This document shows, in pieces, positions 1 through 9,295 of a stretch of DNA of 64,000 nucleotides; position 1 is the first letter of the stretch, and each line of letters begins with the position of its first letter. Location of the stretch: the NCBI RefSeq assembly GCF_020037475.1, contig NZ_JAIQDB010000007.1, positions 62,001 through 126,000 of the forward strand, written 5' to 3'. The translations under genes were made by a program, and so were the position numbers. The DNA comes from Sutcliffiella deserti (lineage in GTDB: Bacteria; Bacillota; Bacilli; Bacillales; Bacillaceae_I). Below the pieces are notes generated by a model that saw only the letters and a program-made list of their open reading frames with translations, was not told the DNA's origin and made no database searches.

Positions 1-585
1 GTTATGGAGCAGTTTGGATACATAGGGATATTTCTTGTGATGACACTGGAAAATGTTTTTCCACCCATCCCTTCAGAAATGATACTTCCCTTGGGCGGGT
101 TTATGACAACCTACACAGAGCTGACAATTCCGGGAATTATACTAGCAGCCTCACTGGGATCTGTTTTTGGTGCAGTCATCCTTTATGGGATAGGACGGGT
201 TCTCGATGCGGACAGGTTAGCCCGATTTGTGGACAGATGGGGATATATTCTACGTGTCAAAAGACACCATATTTATAAAGCAGATGCCTGGTTTGATAAG
301 TATGGCTATTGGACCGTTTTATTTGGTCGCATGATTCCATTAATTCGAAGTCTTATTAGTATTCCAGCTGGGATGTCTAATATGAAATTGGGACTTTTTC
401 TGGTATTCACCACTATCGGAACGGTCATTTGGAATACTTTGCTTGTAATGATTGGCGTTGTTCTAGGTGAATCTTGGAAGGACATCCTTACCTTTATGGA
501 AATCTACTCGACTATCGTTTATTCAGCAGTAGGAGTGATTGGTATTCTTTTTATTTACCTCCTCATCCGTAGAAAGCGAAAGTAG
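1..585 (+). CDS. DedA family membrane protein (5' end outside window)
   Basis: DedA/SNARE-associated integral membrane protein, a family linked to lipid (undecaprenyl-phosphate or phospholipid) translocation and envelope homeostasis. The conserved segment ENVFPPIPSE lies near the start, and the family's RMIPLIRSLISIPAGM segment (GRxxPxxRxxxxxxAG pattern) in the second half; several hydrophobic segments follow and the tail is basic (RRKRK). The reading frame is open back to base 1, no ribosome binding site is visible before the ATG at position 4, and the YngC-type relatives I know have about ten residues before this Met, so the gene is probably cut by the window edge. The next gene, uppP, follows after 48 bp on the same strand; both deal with the undecaprenyl carrier, so co-transcription makes sense. 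Confidence 0.88.
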   Translation, partial: VMEQFGYIGIFLVMTLENVFPPIPSEMILPLGGFMTTYTELTIPGIILAASLGSVFGAVILYGIGRVLDADRLARFVDRWGYILRVKRHHIYKADAWFDKYGYWTVLFGRMIPLIRSLISIPAGMSNMKLGLFLVFTTIGTVIWNTLLVMIGVVLGESWKDILTFMEIYSTIVYSAVGVIGILFIYLLIRRKRK

Positions 586-633
586 TGTGATGGTTGTTAA
601 AAATTCAGTTTTATCAAAGGAGATATCATTCAA

Positions 634-1455
634 TTGTGGGAATTAATTGTAGCAATCATATTGGGAATAGTGGAAGGTTTAACGGAATTCGCCCCAGTTT
701 CATCAACTGGGCATATGATTATTGTTGATGATTTATTACTTAAATCTAACGAGTTATTTTCCCAAGAAGTGGCCAATACTTTTAAAGTGGTCATTCAATT
801 AGGTTCCATTCTGGCTGTTGTTATCCTCTTTAAAGAACGTTTTAAAAACTTGCTTGGGCTCTCCAAAGAACCTAAGGAAAACAAGTCAAAACCCCGCTTA
901 CAGCGTAAACAGATTGTAATTGGCCTTTTACCAGCTATTATACTTGGTTTGGCATTTGAAGATTACATTGACGAATATCTATTTTCTATTCATACGGTCG
1001 TCTTTGGCTTGATTGCCGGTGCCTTTTTGATGATCATAGCAGACTTGGTTTCTAGAAAAGGATCAAAAACAGAAACAGTTGACCAAATTACCAATAAACA
1101 AGCATTCTTTATCGGGCTATTTCAGTGTTTTGCTTTATGGCCTGGATTTTCCCGTTCAGGATCAACCATCTCAGGTGGAGTGATTTTAGGAATGAATCAC
1201 CGGGCAGCAGCCGATTTCACATTCATCATGGCTGTGCCTATTATGTTAGGTGCAAGCTTTCTATCACTCTATAAAAATTGGATATATTTTAGTGTCGATT
1301 TATTACCCTTTTTTATCGCAGGATTTATTAGTGCTTTTATTTTCGCGTTAATATCAATCCGCTTTTTTCTCGCACTTATTAGTAAGATTAAGCTTATTCC
1401 GTTTGCAATCTATCGAATCGTACTGGCTATTATTATTTATCTGGTATTCCTATAG
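634..1455 (+). CDS. uppP: Undecaprenyl-diphosphatase UppP (BacA family)
   Basis: Integral membrane phosphatase that recycles undecaprenyl pyrophosphate to undecaprenyl phosphate for peptidoglycan and teichoic acid synthesis; overexpression gives bacitracin resistance. The family signatures are present: the N-terminal GIVEGLTEFAPVSSTGH (catalytic Glu-rich loop and Ser/Thr-Gly-His) at about residues 11-27 and the second motif PGFSRSGSTISGG near residue 170, with many hydrophobic helices and a normal length of 273 aa. The start is a TTG, preceded by AAAGGAG with a rather long spacer of 11 nt. It sits 48 bp after the DedA-type gene and is probably in the same operon. Confidence 0.95.
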   Translation: MWELIVAIILGIVEGLTEFAPVSSTGHMIIVDDLLLKSNELFSQEVANTFKVVIQLGSILAVVILFKERFKNLLGLSKEPKENKSKPRLQRKQIVIGLLPAIILGLAFEDYIDEYLFSIHTVVFGLIAGAFLMIIADLVSRKGSKTETVDQITNKQAFFIGLFQCFALWPGFSRSGSTISGGVILGMNHRAAADFTFIMAVPIMLGASFLSLYKNWIYFSVDLLPFFIAGFISAFIFALISIRFFLALISKIKLIPFAIYRIVLAIIIYLVFL

Positions 1456-1582
1456 AGCACTCAATTCACTCATTCCAGCCTTTAACCGGTTATTTGCTAA
1501 CCTTCACCTGCCAAATAGATGTTTAGCTCATCCCCTTTCGTGATAAAGACTATTAAACATCAAGTTTAATGGAGGGGATTTT

Positions 1583-2389
1583 GTGACCTATAAAAAGACA
1601 ATGGAAAAACTCTCGAATATGAAATTCACAAAACCGGACAAAGTGTTAAGCTTATATTTGCATACCGATCGCAGTCATCCTGATCAGCAAGGTGGCGAAT
1701 GGAAGATTGCACTAAAGAATGGATTTAATCGATTAGAGGAATATATAGAAGCTAGTAGCAAGGACGAGTTAAAAAGATTACGTGCCATTCGTGAAGATGT
1801 GGAAAAGTATGTAGAAAGCATGGAACGTAAAATGCCAAGAGGTCTAATCATATTTGCATCTGCTGATAGCGGACTATGGGAGACGTTTGAATTACAGGTT
1901 TCTGTACCAACGAACTTTTATTGGGAGGAGCAGCCTGTACTCGATGAGCTTCAAAAAATGCATCAAGCTTATCCTTTAACTGGATTTGTTCTCATGCAAC
2001 AAAATGAAATCAAAATTCTTACATCCATTTTCGCTCAGATTGAAGAAAGCGAATCAATGGAATTTGATTTGGCCATTGATGACTGGAGAATGCATCAAGG
2101 TCCCTCTCACGACAGTTCAAGTATGGGAAGCGGAGCCATTAAAACCGCTAGCCAGGTGGACCATTATGAAGATCGCATCAAAGCGAATCAAAAAAGATGG
2201 GTGAAAAGCCTTGGAAGCAAGCTTGATAAAAAAGCAGCCGATAAACGTTGGGAGAAAATAATATTAGTTGGAGATAAAGAAGAAGCAGAACTGCTAGAAG
2301 GATACATGAATAAAAAAGTGGATGCTATCATCCAAAAGAACCTTTTAAACGAAAATGAGAATACTGTTTTGGAGAAGTTATTGGCTTAA
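1583..2389 (+). CDS. VLRF1-family aeRF1-type release-factor-like protein
   Basis: 268-aa cytoplasmic protein resembling the bacterial archaeo-eukaryotic release factor (baeRF/VLRF1) proteins of Bacillaceae. Recognisable segments are LSLYLHTDRSHPDQQ near the N-terminus, RGLIIFASAD at about 90-100 and a charged C-terminal half ending with a WEKIILVGDKEEAELL strand-helix unit. These proteins are thought to act on stalled ribosomes or peptidyl-tRNA, but the molecular role of this clade is inferred from family membership only. Start is GTG with a strong GGAGGGG ribosome binding site eight bases upstream. It stands alone between uppP (127 bp gap) and a terminator at 2472-2513. Confidence 0.72.
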   Translation: MTYKKTMEKLSNMKFTKPDKVLSLYLHTDRSHPDQQGGEWKIALKNGFNRLEEYIEASSKDELKRLRAIREDVEKYVESMERKMPRGLIIFASADSGLWETFELQVSVPTNFYWEEQPVLDELQKMHQAYPLTGFVLMQQNEIKILTSIFAQIEESESMEFDLAIDDWRMHQGPSHDSSSMGSGAIKTASQVDHYEDRIKANQKRWVKSLGSKLDKKAADKRWEKIILVGDKEEAELLEGYMNKKVDAIIQKNLLNENENTVLEKLLA

Positions 2390-2471
2390 CTTCAAAGAGC
2401 ACTACGTCTTGCACTCCAATCAACCGCTTGAGTAACCTAAAAACTAAAACGTATATCTGAAAATATTAAAT

Positions 2472-2513
2472 AACCCGACCAATTTGATCTTGAAACTCAA
2501 ATTGGATCGGGTT
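2472..2513 (+). terminator. Intrinsic terminator between convergent genes
   Basis: Inverted repeat AACCCG-accAATTTG...CAAATTggatCGGGTT followed by TTTTCC on the plus strand. It lies between the VLRF1-type gene and the convergent GH32 gene and can terminate the plus-strand transcript; the minus strand lacks as clear a T run. Confidence 0.7.
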
Positions 2514-2600
2514 TTCCTTAGGCTAAACCACTTTTGTCCCAGCCTCTTTTTGTCCTTTTGAGACCTTATTAAACAGCTCTTACTTCATTCAAACTCTCAA

Positions 2601-4853
2601 TTAATTAATCCCGTTCATAGACCAGATTTCCATAGACTCTATTATCAGATGTTCTGCTCCGAATAATGTTATTCCTTTAGACTCTTCGCATGCAGGGTAT
2701 ACTCGGGTGGTTAAACTTTTAATCTCATTTACATATACCTCGACCAAAGATTTATCTAAAAGGAACCTCACCTCTAAAGGTTCATTCTCCAAATTTACTT
2801 CTCCACCTTGTATTCCTTTGGTTCTTTCCTTCTTATCCAAAGATGTTTTATTTCTATCAACAAAGAAACTATCTTGAGAGTGATCATAATAAAATAACGT
2901 TTCTTCACTTCTATTCATCGCTTGCCTTAAAAATAAGCCGTACCTGCCTTCATAAGCATTCTTAAATTTAAGTTTTATTTCTAACATGTCACCTTGTATC
3001 TGTTCTAACTGTTCATTAACTTCTGCTATTGTTTTATTTTTTATGTCTATAAGTTTTTCATTACGAAGCTCTTTTACTTGGTCTACAGGTTTTATTCTCA
3101 TCCGGTCGTCCGTGCCTAAATAAATCTCCACCGGCATTCCGGCGTTATGAGCCCAACCGCTAGCATATTCATATTCAACAGGTCTCTCCCCTTGGGCAAT
3201 AGTAAAAAGGATTAATTTCTTTGTCACTGGATCGACCATGGCGCTTGGTCCTGTAAAATGAAAATCTCCGAGATCAAAAAGCTGTGGATCCTCTTGATCT
3301 GGCGTGAACTTCCCATCCATTTTATCCCATGTACCAACCCAGTAGAACACTTCTACATCAGCCCCCTCACCAACAGGGCTAATAATAAATATGTGTTTTT
3401 CTTCCCCTTTTCTATTTTTACCGAGCGGCAGCATAATAGGGAGCTCCCAAACCCTTCCTAGATATGGGTACTTCTTGACATCACTAACATATAAGCAACC
3501 TTTAAAATGCCAATCAATAATATTGGTGGACTCGAATAATAGAGCCGTACCACCTTTTCCATTAATTCCAGAACCAACTATTTGAAACCAAGTATCCTCT
3601 TCTTTCCATACAAAAGGGTCTCTAAAGCCATCATCATCTAATTGATACCCTTCAGGTTGAAAGATTACTGGATCTTGGTGCTTTTCCCATTTGGCTAAAT
3701 TTAAATCACCATCTTTTTCGAACGTACTTCTAGCAAGCCCTATCATCTGGTTAGGGAGATATCGGTGATTACCGGCAGTAAAGAATAACACTGGTAAGCC
3801 ATTTTCATCATAATGAGCACAACCTGACCATGTACCATCTGGATCTACTTCTTCTTGATCAGGCGCTAAAGCTACTGGCTGGTCCTTCCAATGAATTAAA
3901 TCTTCACTAACCCAATGTCCCCAATGAATATTACCCCAATACGGACCTTGAGGGTTATGCTGATAAAATAGATGGTATTTCCCTTTGAAATAGAGTGGTG
4001 CATGCGGTTCATTCATCCAATGTCCTGGAGCAGTAGCATGGTACTGTGGGCGATGTCTATCAGCAGTAAAATCTGCCCGGTCAATACTAATTGTTTCATA
4101 ACTAATAGAATGAGGAATTCTCCCGTTCACAGGTTCTAAATAAGAATGGTACTGCTTCAAGATTTCGTCTTCACCTAATGCCCTTCTATAAATCTCGACT
4201 TTATCCATCAAACCCATAAAAGTATTAAGTGAAAATGTATCCGCTACGACAAAAGGATTGTTATTTTTTCCAACGATTAGATCTACTTCAGCAGGAACAA
4301 TTTTTCCTCCTTGCGTCTTTTTTGAACCGATCAGGTCTCCATTCAAATATAATTTCATGAAACCTTCATGACTATCAAAGGTTGCTACTACATGGGACCA
4401 AACATCCTTTGGAAGAAAATGATTTTCTCCCCACACTTCTTCCCAGCCACTTGTTAAGCCTAGCTGGAATGAGAGTTGACCATGCTTATGAAAACCTAAG
4501 ATAAATCCTTTCTCTTCCACTAAATGATGCTGGTTAATAAGAGCAGTTAATCGTTCGTCTTCTATCCCACCAAAGGCATGAGGCGCTATCCACAATGAAA
4601 ATGTCAATGCACCTTTATCATAAGTGAATTTTCTACCATCACGCTGTATATAGACGGAGAACCCATCAAACCATAGAGCATTTCCAGAGATTCCTTTTCT
4701 TCGTTTAATTTGTCTATCTGGTTGAAAAAGTGCTTTTTCAAATATATATTGAACTTTGTCGTGGATATTGGTCACTTCGTCTAGCGTCTTGGTTCCATCT
4801 TGTTCTTCAAAGCACCACCTTGCTATAAGATCAGTTTTAATGCTTTTATTCAT
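2601..4853 (-). CDS. LamG-GH32 fructan hydrolase with NEP nucleophile motif
   Basis: 750-aa glycoside hydrolase family 32 protein with an N-terminal LamG/concanavalin-like beta-sandwich (about residues 60-240, including FSLWIAPHAF, KLYLNGDLIGS and GLMDKVEIYRRAL) and the five-bladed GH32 catalytic domain from about 268, plus a C-terminal beta-sandwich. Catalytic motifs: WMNEP (279-283) where the usual family motif is WMNDP, FRDP (410-413) and VWELP (468-472) where WECP is usual. E282 therefore replaces the nucleophile Asp, conserving charge; R411-D412-P413 and putative acid/base E470 are intact. There is no signal peptide, so it should act inside the cell on imported fructo-oligosaccharides. 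It is the last gene of the locus, 34 bp after the fructokinase. Substrate (levan, inulin or sucrose type) cannot be decided from sequence. Confidence 0.88.
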   Translation of the reverse strand: MNKSIKTDLIARWCFEEQDGTKTLDEVTNIHDKVQYIFEKALFQPDRQIKRRKGISGNALWFDGFSVYIQRDGRKFTYDKGALTFSLWIAPHAFGGIEDERLTALINQHHLVEEKGFILGFHKHGQLSFQLGLTSGWEEVWGENHFLPKDVWSHVVATFDSHEGFMKLYLNGDLIGSKKTQGGKIVPAEVDLIVGKNNNPFVVADTFSLNTFMGLMDKVEIYRRALGEDEILKQYHSYLEPVNGRIPHSISYETISIDRADFTADRHRPQYHATAPGHWMNEPHAPLYFKGKYHLFYQHNPQGPYWGNIHWGHWVSEDLIHWKDQPVALAPDQEEVDPDGTWSGCAHYDENGLPVLFFTAGNHRYLPNQMIGLARSTFEKDGDLNLAKWEKHQDPVIFQPEGYQLDDDGFRDPFVWKEEDTWFQIVGSGINGKGGTALLFESTNIIDWHFKGCLYVSDVKKYPYLGRVWELPIMLPLGKNRKGEEKHIFIISPVGEGADVEVFYWVGTWDKMDGKFTPDQEDPQLFDLGDFHFTGPSAMVDPVTKKLILFTIAQGERPVEYEYASGWAHNAGMPVEIYLGTDDRMRIKPVDQVKELRNEKLIDIKNKTIAEVNEQLEQIQGDMLEIKLKFKNAYEGRYGLFLRQAMNRSEETLFYYDHSQDSFFVDRNKTSLDKKERTKGIQGGEVNLENEPLEVRFLLDKSLVEVYVNEIKSLTTRVYPACEESKGITLFGAEHLIIESMEIWSMNGIN

Positions 4854-4887
4854 AAGAGCTGTACCACCCTCTCAAAAATATTTATAT

Positions 4888-5850
4888 CTAACTCTTTAAA
4901 ACTTCTTCTATACTTGGAATGGCAGAGATAGCTCCAATTTTTGTACAAACCAATCCTCCTACTTTATTGCTGAAGGAGATTATTTCCTTCAATAGCTGGA
5001 AATCTTCTGAAATTTCTTTAGGGTCATCTTCCTTAGCAAACCGGAATAAGGCAGCCCCCACAAAAGCATCACCAGCGCCAGTAGAGTCAATGGACTCAAC
5101 TGGAATGCTAGAAATAATTTCTTGATTTATCCCATTTGAGAGAAAGGTTCCTTCTTTTCCAAGTGTCACAGCTATTATTTTGGCACCAAGTTTATGTAAG
5201 TCTTGAACACCTTTAGTTAAATCGTCCGTTCCGGTAATAATTTTTAATTCTTCGTCACTTACTTTTACAAAATCTGCTAAGGCGATTCCCTGTTTGACTA
5301 AGTACACGAACTGACTTTCTCTACCTTTCCAAAGGTCTAACCGATAGTTAGGATCAAATGAAATAAACTTTCCTTCTTTACTCGCTGCTATTATTGTATT
5401 TAAATAGGTCGTCTGAAACGGGTCCTTTAAAAGGGCTGTTGCTGAACCAAAATGGAGTATTCCAGCTTCCTTCAGTTTATCCTTATCAAGCTCCTCCTCC
5501 ATTAAGTAGGCATCTGCACCACGATTAAACACAAAATCTCTTTCTCCATTTTTCTTTAAGGATACAAATGCCAGAGTAGTCGGGTTGTCCTTGTCTAACA
5601 ACAACATCGATGTATCCACCTGAATCTCATCTAATGTATTTTTCAGGAAGTGTCCAAAAGGGTCGTCCCCCACCTTTCCGCTAAATAAGGCACTGCCTCC
5701 TAACTTCACTATCGCTGCGCATACATTTGCTGGAGCACCTCCTGCTTGCTTTTCGAATTTTTTACCTTCTATTAAAGTAATATCGATGTCTGTACAGAAA
5801 AAATCTATTAACAATTCTCCGATGCATATGACACTTGCATTCTTGCTCAT
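4888..5850 (-). CDS. Fructokinase, PfkB/ribokinase family
   Basis: 320-aa sugar kinase phosphorylating fructose (probably to fructose-6-phosphate) released by the flanking GH32 enzymes. PfkB family signatures are clear: [16 protein letters not shown] near the N-terminus and the C-terminal [14 protein letters not shown] with the catalytic Asp. The opening [10 protein letters not shown] is typical of bacterial fructokinases. I chose the ATG at 5850 (MSKNAS) because AGGTGG lies seven bases upstream; an in-frame ATG six codons earlier overlaps that site. It is followed after 34 bp by the LamG-GH32 gene. A terminator at 6016-6052 separates it from the upstream GH32 gene, so this pair may have its own promoter in 5851-6015, where I see no convincing boxes. 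Confidence 0.88.
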   Translation of the reverse strand: MSKNASVICIGELLIDFFCTDIDITLIEGKKFEKQAGGAPANVCAAIVKLGGSALFSGKVGDDPFGHFLKNTLDEIQVDTSMLLLDKDNPTTLAFVSLKKNGERDFVFNRGADAYLMEEELDKDKLKEAGILHFGSATALLKDPFQTTYLNTIIAASKEGKFISFDPNYRLDLWKGRESQFVYLVKQGIALADFVKVSDEELKIITGTDDLTKGVQDLHKLGAKIIAVTLGKEGTFLSNGINQEIISSIPVESIDSTGAGDAFVGAALFRFAKEDDPKEISEDFQLLKEIISFSNKVGGLVCTKIGAISAIPSIEEVLKS

Positions 5851-6015
5851 ATAAGACCCACCTCTCATAATATAAGTGCTAGTGATAGTGGCCTGTTCAT
5901 CCCCTGCAAGCAGAAAGCGGTGCTCTCAAAGGTGTTTGGAAGCTCGAGGGGTACCTGCTCGTGCTAAACACTAACCAAACTTAAAATTTTTGCTTTCTTA
6001 AACGGCTAGATAATT

Positions 6016-6052
6016 GAAAAGCTCTAACCAGATAATTCGATTAGAGCTTTTC
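6016..6052 (-). terminator. Terminator/hairpin after GH32 gene
   Basis: Perfect 12-bp stem GAAAAGCTCTAA...TTAGAGCTTTTC just downstream of the GH32 stop codon. The remaining intergenic stretch up to the fructokinase (5851-6015) holds no gene; it contains a GC-richer patch around 5905-5965 without recognised function. Confidence 0.65.
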
Positions 6053-6069
6053 TCTATTTATAATCTTCA

Positions 6070-7542
6070 CTACTCCCAGATTGAGTGGAGTTCGTTGAGC
6101 TTTAATTGACGTATGTTAGTTGAACCCTCTTGTGAAAAGAAACTTATAGTCTTGTATACCTCACTTGGGAAAACTAGACTCGTTACCGCAACCTCCCCAT
6201 CATTTGCAAAGACTTCGATGGAGGAAGTATCAACAAAGATTTGAAGAATAACCTTGCCATTATTTAATTTCAAAGGAGCTTCTTGAACAGTGGCGAATGA
6301 ATCCGAAAAACTATTATCTCCACCATTCGTTCGATCTACTAGTAACATTTCTCTCTTAGAATCGTAACTTATCGTCGTTTTTTCTTCAGATGTGTTATGA
6401 ATAGATAGACCAAAGGAAGAAGCTTTCTGCTTTTCAAACTCTACCACTACCTCTGCTAATGTTCCGATGTTATAAGAAAGAGAATTATTTTCTTCAACGA
6501 TAACCCCTTTGTACTCTTTTGTTCCTCCACGAATAGAGTTAACTTCAGCTACTGGCCTTTGTATAATTCTAATTCCAACATCTGTTGAGTTTAAAGATAA
6601 TTCTCTTGGTAATGTCATGGCACTGCGCCATTCTTCGGTTGGAACTTGGTTCGCGTAGCGCCAATTGCTCATCCAACCAATATAGATACGTCTATCATCT
6701 TCAGTGGGAATATCAGACCAACTCACACCTGCATAATTATCCCTGCCATGGTCTAACCAAAGTACTGTTTCTTCAGAGTAATTATTCACAAATGTAGTAC
6801 CATCAAAATCCCCTACAAAATACTGCGTTCTTGAACCCTCTTTAAACTCTGGGTTATCGCCAATACTAACGAGCATTACCCATTTTTTGTTTTCTTTATC
6901 TCCATCAACAGGCAATTGGAATAGATCCGGGCATTCCCAAACCCCATCATGCGATCCGTCTTTCGTTCCAAACTCACTAGCAAACTCCCAATTTATTAAA
7001 TTTGGTGAAGTATAGATCGTTACTGTTTGGCCAGTAGCGAGTACCATCACCCACCTGTTTGTTTCATGATGCCAAAATACTTTTGGATCACGGTAGTCTG
7101 TAATATTAACATCAGATAACACCGGGTTTCCCTCATAAGTTATCCATGTTCTACCGTTGTCTTGGCTATACGCCAGACTTTGTCTTTGGCGTGGTCGGTC
7201 TGAGTCAGGATAGGTATCCGCATGTGTGAAGATCGCTACCAGTCCTGGACCTTTCTTAAATAGTCCAGATGTATTATTCCAATCTACAACAGCACTACCG
7301 GAAAAAATGGCACCGTGCTCATCAGGAAATAGCGCTATTGGAAGCTCTTCCCAATGTATTAAATCTTTACTAACCGCATGTCCCCAATGCATTGGCCCCC
7401 ATGTAGTGCTATGAGGATGATATTGGTAGAAAAGGTGATACTCTTCATTAAAGTAGACCATTCCATTTGGGTCATTCATCCATTTTTCTTTAGGTGAGAA
7501 ATGAAATTGATTGCGATGTTTTTCTTTATAGTGAACTGTCAT
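6070..7542 (-). CDS. GH32 fructanase / sucrose-6-phosphate hydrolase family
   Basis: 490-aa GH32 enzyme with all canonical motifs: WMNDPNG (21-27, nucleophile D24), YRDPKVF (150-156) and WECPD (202-206, acid/base E203). Overall it resembles the catalytic part of the levanase/exo-inulinase group (YHLFYQYHP, WGPMHWGHAVSKDL) followed by a C-terminal beta-sandwich with the DTSSIEVFAN segment. No signal peptide, so hydrolysis of imported oligofructose in the cytoplasm is likely. Start: the ATG at 7542 has AAAGGAGAG at good spacing; an in-frame GTG at 7548 overlaps that site and is less likely. It is separated from the upstream binding-protein gene by 130 bp carrying a strong hairpin (7609-7652). 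Confidence 0.9.
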   Translation of the reverse strand: MTVHYKEKHRNQFHFSPKEKWMNDPNGMVYFNEEYHLFYQYHPHSTTWGPMHWGHAVSKDLIHWEELPIALFPDEHGAIFSGSAVVDWNNTSGLFKKGPGLVAIFTHADTYPDSDRPRQRQSLAYSQDNGRTWITYEGNPVLSDVNITDYRDPKVFWHHETNRWVMVLATGQTVTIYTSPNLINWEFASEFGTKDGSHDGVWECPDLFQLPVDGDKENKKWVMLVSIGDNPEFKEGSRTQYFVGDFDGTTFVNNYSEETVLWLDHGRDNYAGVSWSDIPTEDDRRIYIGWMSNWRYANQVPTEEWRSAMTLPRELSLNSTDVGIRIIQRPVAEVNSIRGGTKEYKGVIVEENNSLSYNIGTLAEVVVEFEKQKASSFGLSIHNTSEEKTTISYDSKREMLLVDRTNGGDNSFSDSFATVQEAPLKLNNGKVILQIFVDTSSIEVFANDGEVAVTSLVFPSEVYKTISFFSQEGSTNIRQLKLNELHSIWE

Positions 7543-7608
7543 AAACACTCTCTCCTTTAAATTAGTCTAATTAGTTGTTTGGCCAAAGATTGAATAGAAA
7601 AAGTATCA

Positions 7609-7652
7609 AGCACCTCCCACAATAGGCATAAGATCCTATTTCGGGTGGTGCC
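7609..7652 (-). terminator. Intra-operon hairpin after the binding-protein gene
   Basis: Two-part inverted repeat: outer GGCACCACCC pairing with GGGAGGTGC and inner AATAGG with CCTATT, read on the minus strand and followed by a weak T run (ACTTTTTC). It lies between the lipoprotein gene and the GH32 gene. Such hairpins often cause partial termination or protect the upstream mRNA so that the binding protein is made in excess; which applies here is inference. Confidence 0.6.
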
Positions 7653-7672
7653 AGACATCTAGAAACTATTGA

Positions 7673-9274
7673 TTACTGTCTATCAAATCCAGCTTGTTTA
7701 ATTTCTAACCATTCAGATAAACCTAGACGTTCTAATTCTTCTAAATAGTCCTCCCACTCTGCTTCCACTTGTCCATTAGAAATCCATTCCGCTCGTTTTC
7801 TATTTACAAATGGCATTAAATCTGCCTCTATTGTAGAAAGACGATCAAGTTCCTCTTTATCGAAGAATACTCTTGGATAAATGTTATCTGCTTGCATATG
7901 TGGAACCATCACTTCTTTCATTAAGTTTAGTCTCCAAGCAGCATCATCCGGTTTCGTTGTCACTGTTCCATAATAGCTATCTAATATCGCTAATGGCCCA
8001 CCAACCGAAGTTTTTTCTCTTAATTCTACTGGAGCAGTACCATCTAAAGGTAAGTGTCTTAGCATTTCAGCACTTTCATCCCATTCGAAAATATTTTGTA
8101 TGTCTTCATCACCAAACGTACCCCAGTTATTTTGTACAGATTGAGCAGGGTCATATAGTTCATCAATCCATTTAGCAGTTAATTCAAGGTTTTCATTAGC
8201 ACTTGTAATAACCATTCTAGAACGATCAAATCCCATTCCATTCGTTCGTGTAACATTCTTATGCCCATCAGGACCAAATAGAGGAGGCATTAAATCAAAG
8301 GTATCATTCATTCCTGAAATATTTCCTTTATCCCATGTAAAGTACATGCCGTATCGACCTTCTTGTCCTTTTGCAACATATGCTGGCCATTCGTGTTCAA
8401 ACGCTTCAATATCCAGTAGATTTTCTTCATATAATTCGTTCATGAATTTAATTGCTTCAACATAACCTTCTTCAGCAGCTGTTAATTTCACTTCTCCTTC
8501 ATTTGTTACAACTGTACGATCCCAGTTATCCCCTAAACCGAATGATCCAAATAAGAAACCAGGATCTTGCCCTCCATCATTTATAATGAAGGACATCGGA
8601 ATTGTTTGTCCGTCACCAGCTGGATCGTTATCTCTAAAAGCAATTAACACTTCTTTTAATTCATCAGTTGTAGTGGGCATGTCTAATCCTAATTCATCTA
8701 ACCATTCCACATTAATCCACGGGAAGTTATCAACCGAGTGTTTACTTTCTCTACCCTCGCCTAGTTCTTCAATCCAAGGGAAGGCATAAATGTTGCCATC
8801 TGGTGCAGTCATCATTGCTCTATATTCTGGTGCCTTTTCAAGAACTGCCTGTAAGTTAGGCATATGGTTATCTATTAAATCGTTAAGCGGAATAATTGCT
8901 TCATCTTCTGCTAGTTTTAATAATTCATAGTCACTAAATCCTGCATTCTTTATTGCATCTGGCATTTCACCTGTAGCCATTGCCAAGTTTCTTCTTTCAC
9001 CAAACACTTCACCTGTAAAGTTTCTCCAATCAATATGAACACCTGTTTTCTCTTCTAAGCGTTGATATATCAATTTTTCATTAGGGTCGTCAGGAGCTAG
9101 AGGCGAACTTGAAGTCATTATTTTTAGTGAAATATCCTCTTGTTCCAGCGGGAAAGTAATGTTTTCTAATTCATAATCATCTGACCAGGTTTGCTCTGAA
9201 TTATTTGAACACCCTGCTATTAAGAGGATACTTGTGAGTAATGAAGCCAATAGAACCTTATACATTTTTCTCAT
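7673..9274 (-). CDS. Sugar ABC transporter substrate-binding lipoprotein (LplA/YtcQ type)
   Basis: 533-aa extracellular solute-binding protein of the large LplA-like group used for oligosaccharide uptake. The N-terminus MRKMYKVLLASLLTSIL ends in a lipobox LIAGC (Cys at about 22), so it is lipid-anchored outside the membrane. Length over 500 aa and the two-permease partner set fit the CUT1 oligosaccharide importers. Start ATG at 9274 has GAGG seven bases upstream. It follows the two permease genes with a 21-bp gap and precedes the GH32 genes, which points to fructo-oligosaccharides as substrate. No ATPase gene is present in the locus, as in other Bacillus CUT1 systems that share an MsmX-type ATPase. 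Confidence 0.9.
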   Translation of the reverse strand: MRKMYKVLLASLLTSILLIAGCSNNSEQTWSDDYELENITFPLEQEDISLKIMTSSSPLAPDDPNEKLIYQRLEEKTGVHIDWRNFTGEVFGERRNLAMATGEMPDAIKNAGFSDYELLKLAEDEAIIPLNDLIDNHMPNLQAVLEKAPEYRAMMTAPDGNIYAFPWIEELGEGRESKHSVDNFPWINVEWLDELGLDMPTTTDELKEVLIAFRDNDPAGDGQTIPMSFIINDGGQDPGFLFGSFGLGDNWDRTVVTNEGEVKLTAAEEGYVEAIKFMNELYEENLLDIEAFEHEWPAYVAKGQEGRYGMYFTWDKGNISGMNDTFDLMPPLFGPDGHKNVTRTNGMGFDRSRMVITSANENLELTAKWIDELYDPAQSVQNNWGTFGDEDIQNIFEWDESAEMLRHLPLDGTAPVELREKTSVGGPLAILDSYYGTVTTKPDDAAWRLNLMKEVMVPHMQADNIYPRVFFDKEELDRLSTIEADLMPFVNRKRAEWISNGQVEAEWEDYLEELERLGLSEWLEIKQAGFDRQ

Positions 9275-9295
9275 TATAAAACCTCATTTCAATTT

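Noticed and set aside
5880..5975. Remnant of a family-A element between GH32 and fructokinase genes
   Set aside because: The GC-rich patch lacks the GGCT ends and core words of the family; similarity is only in composition.
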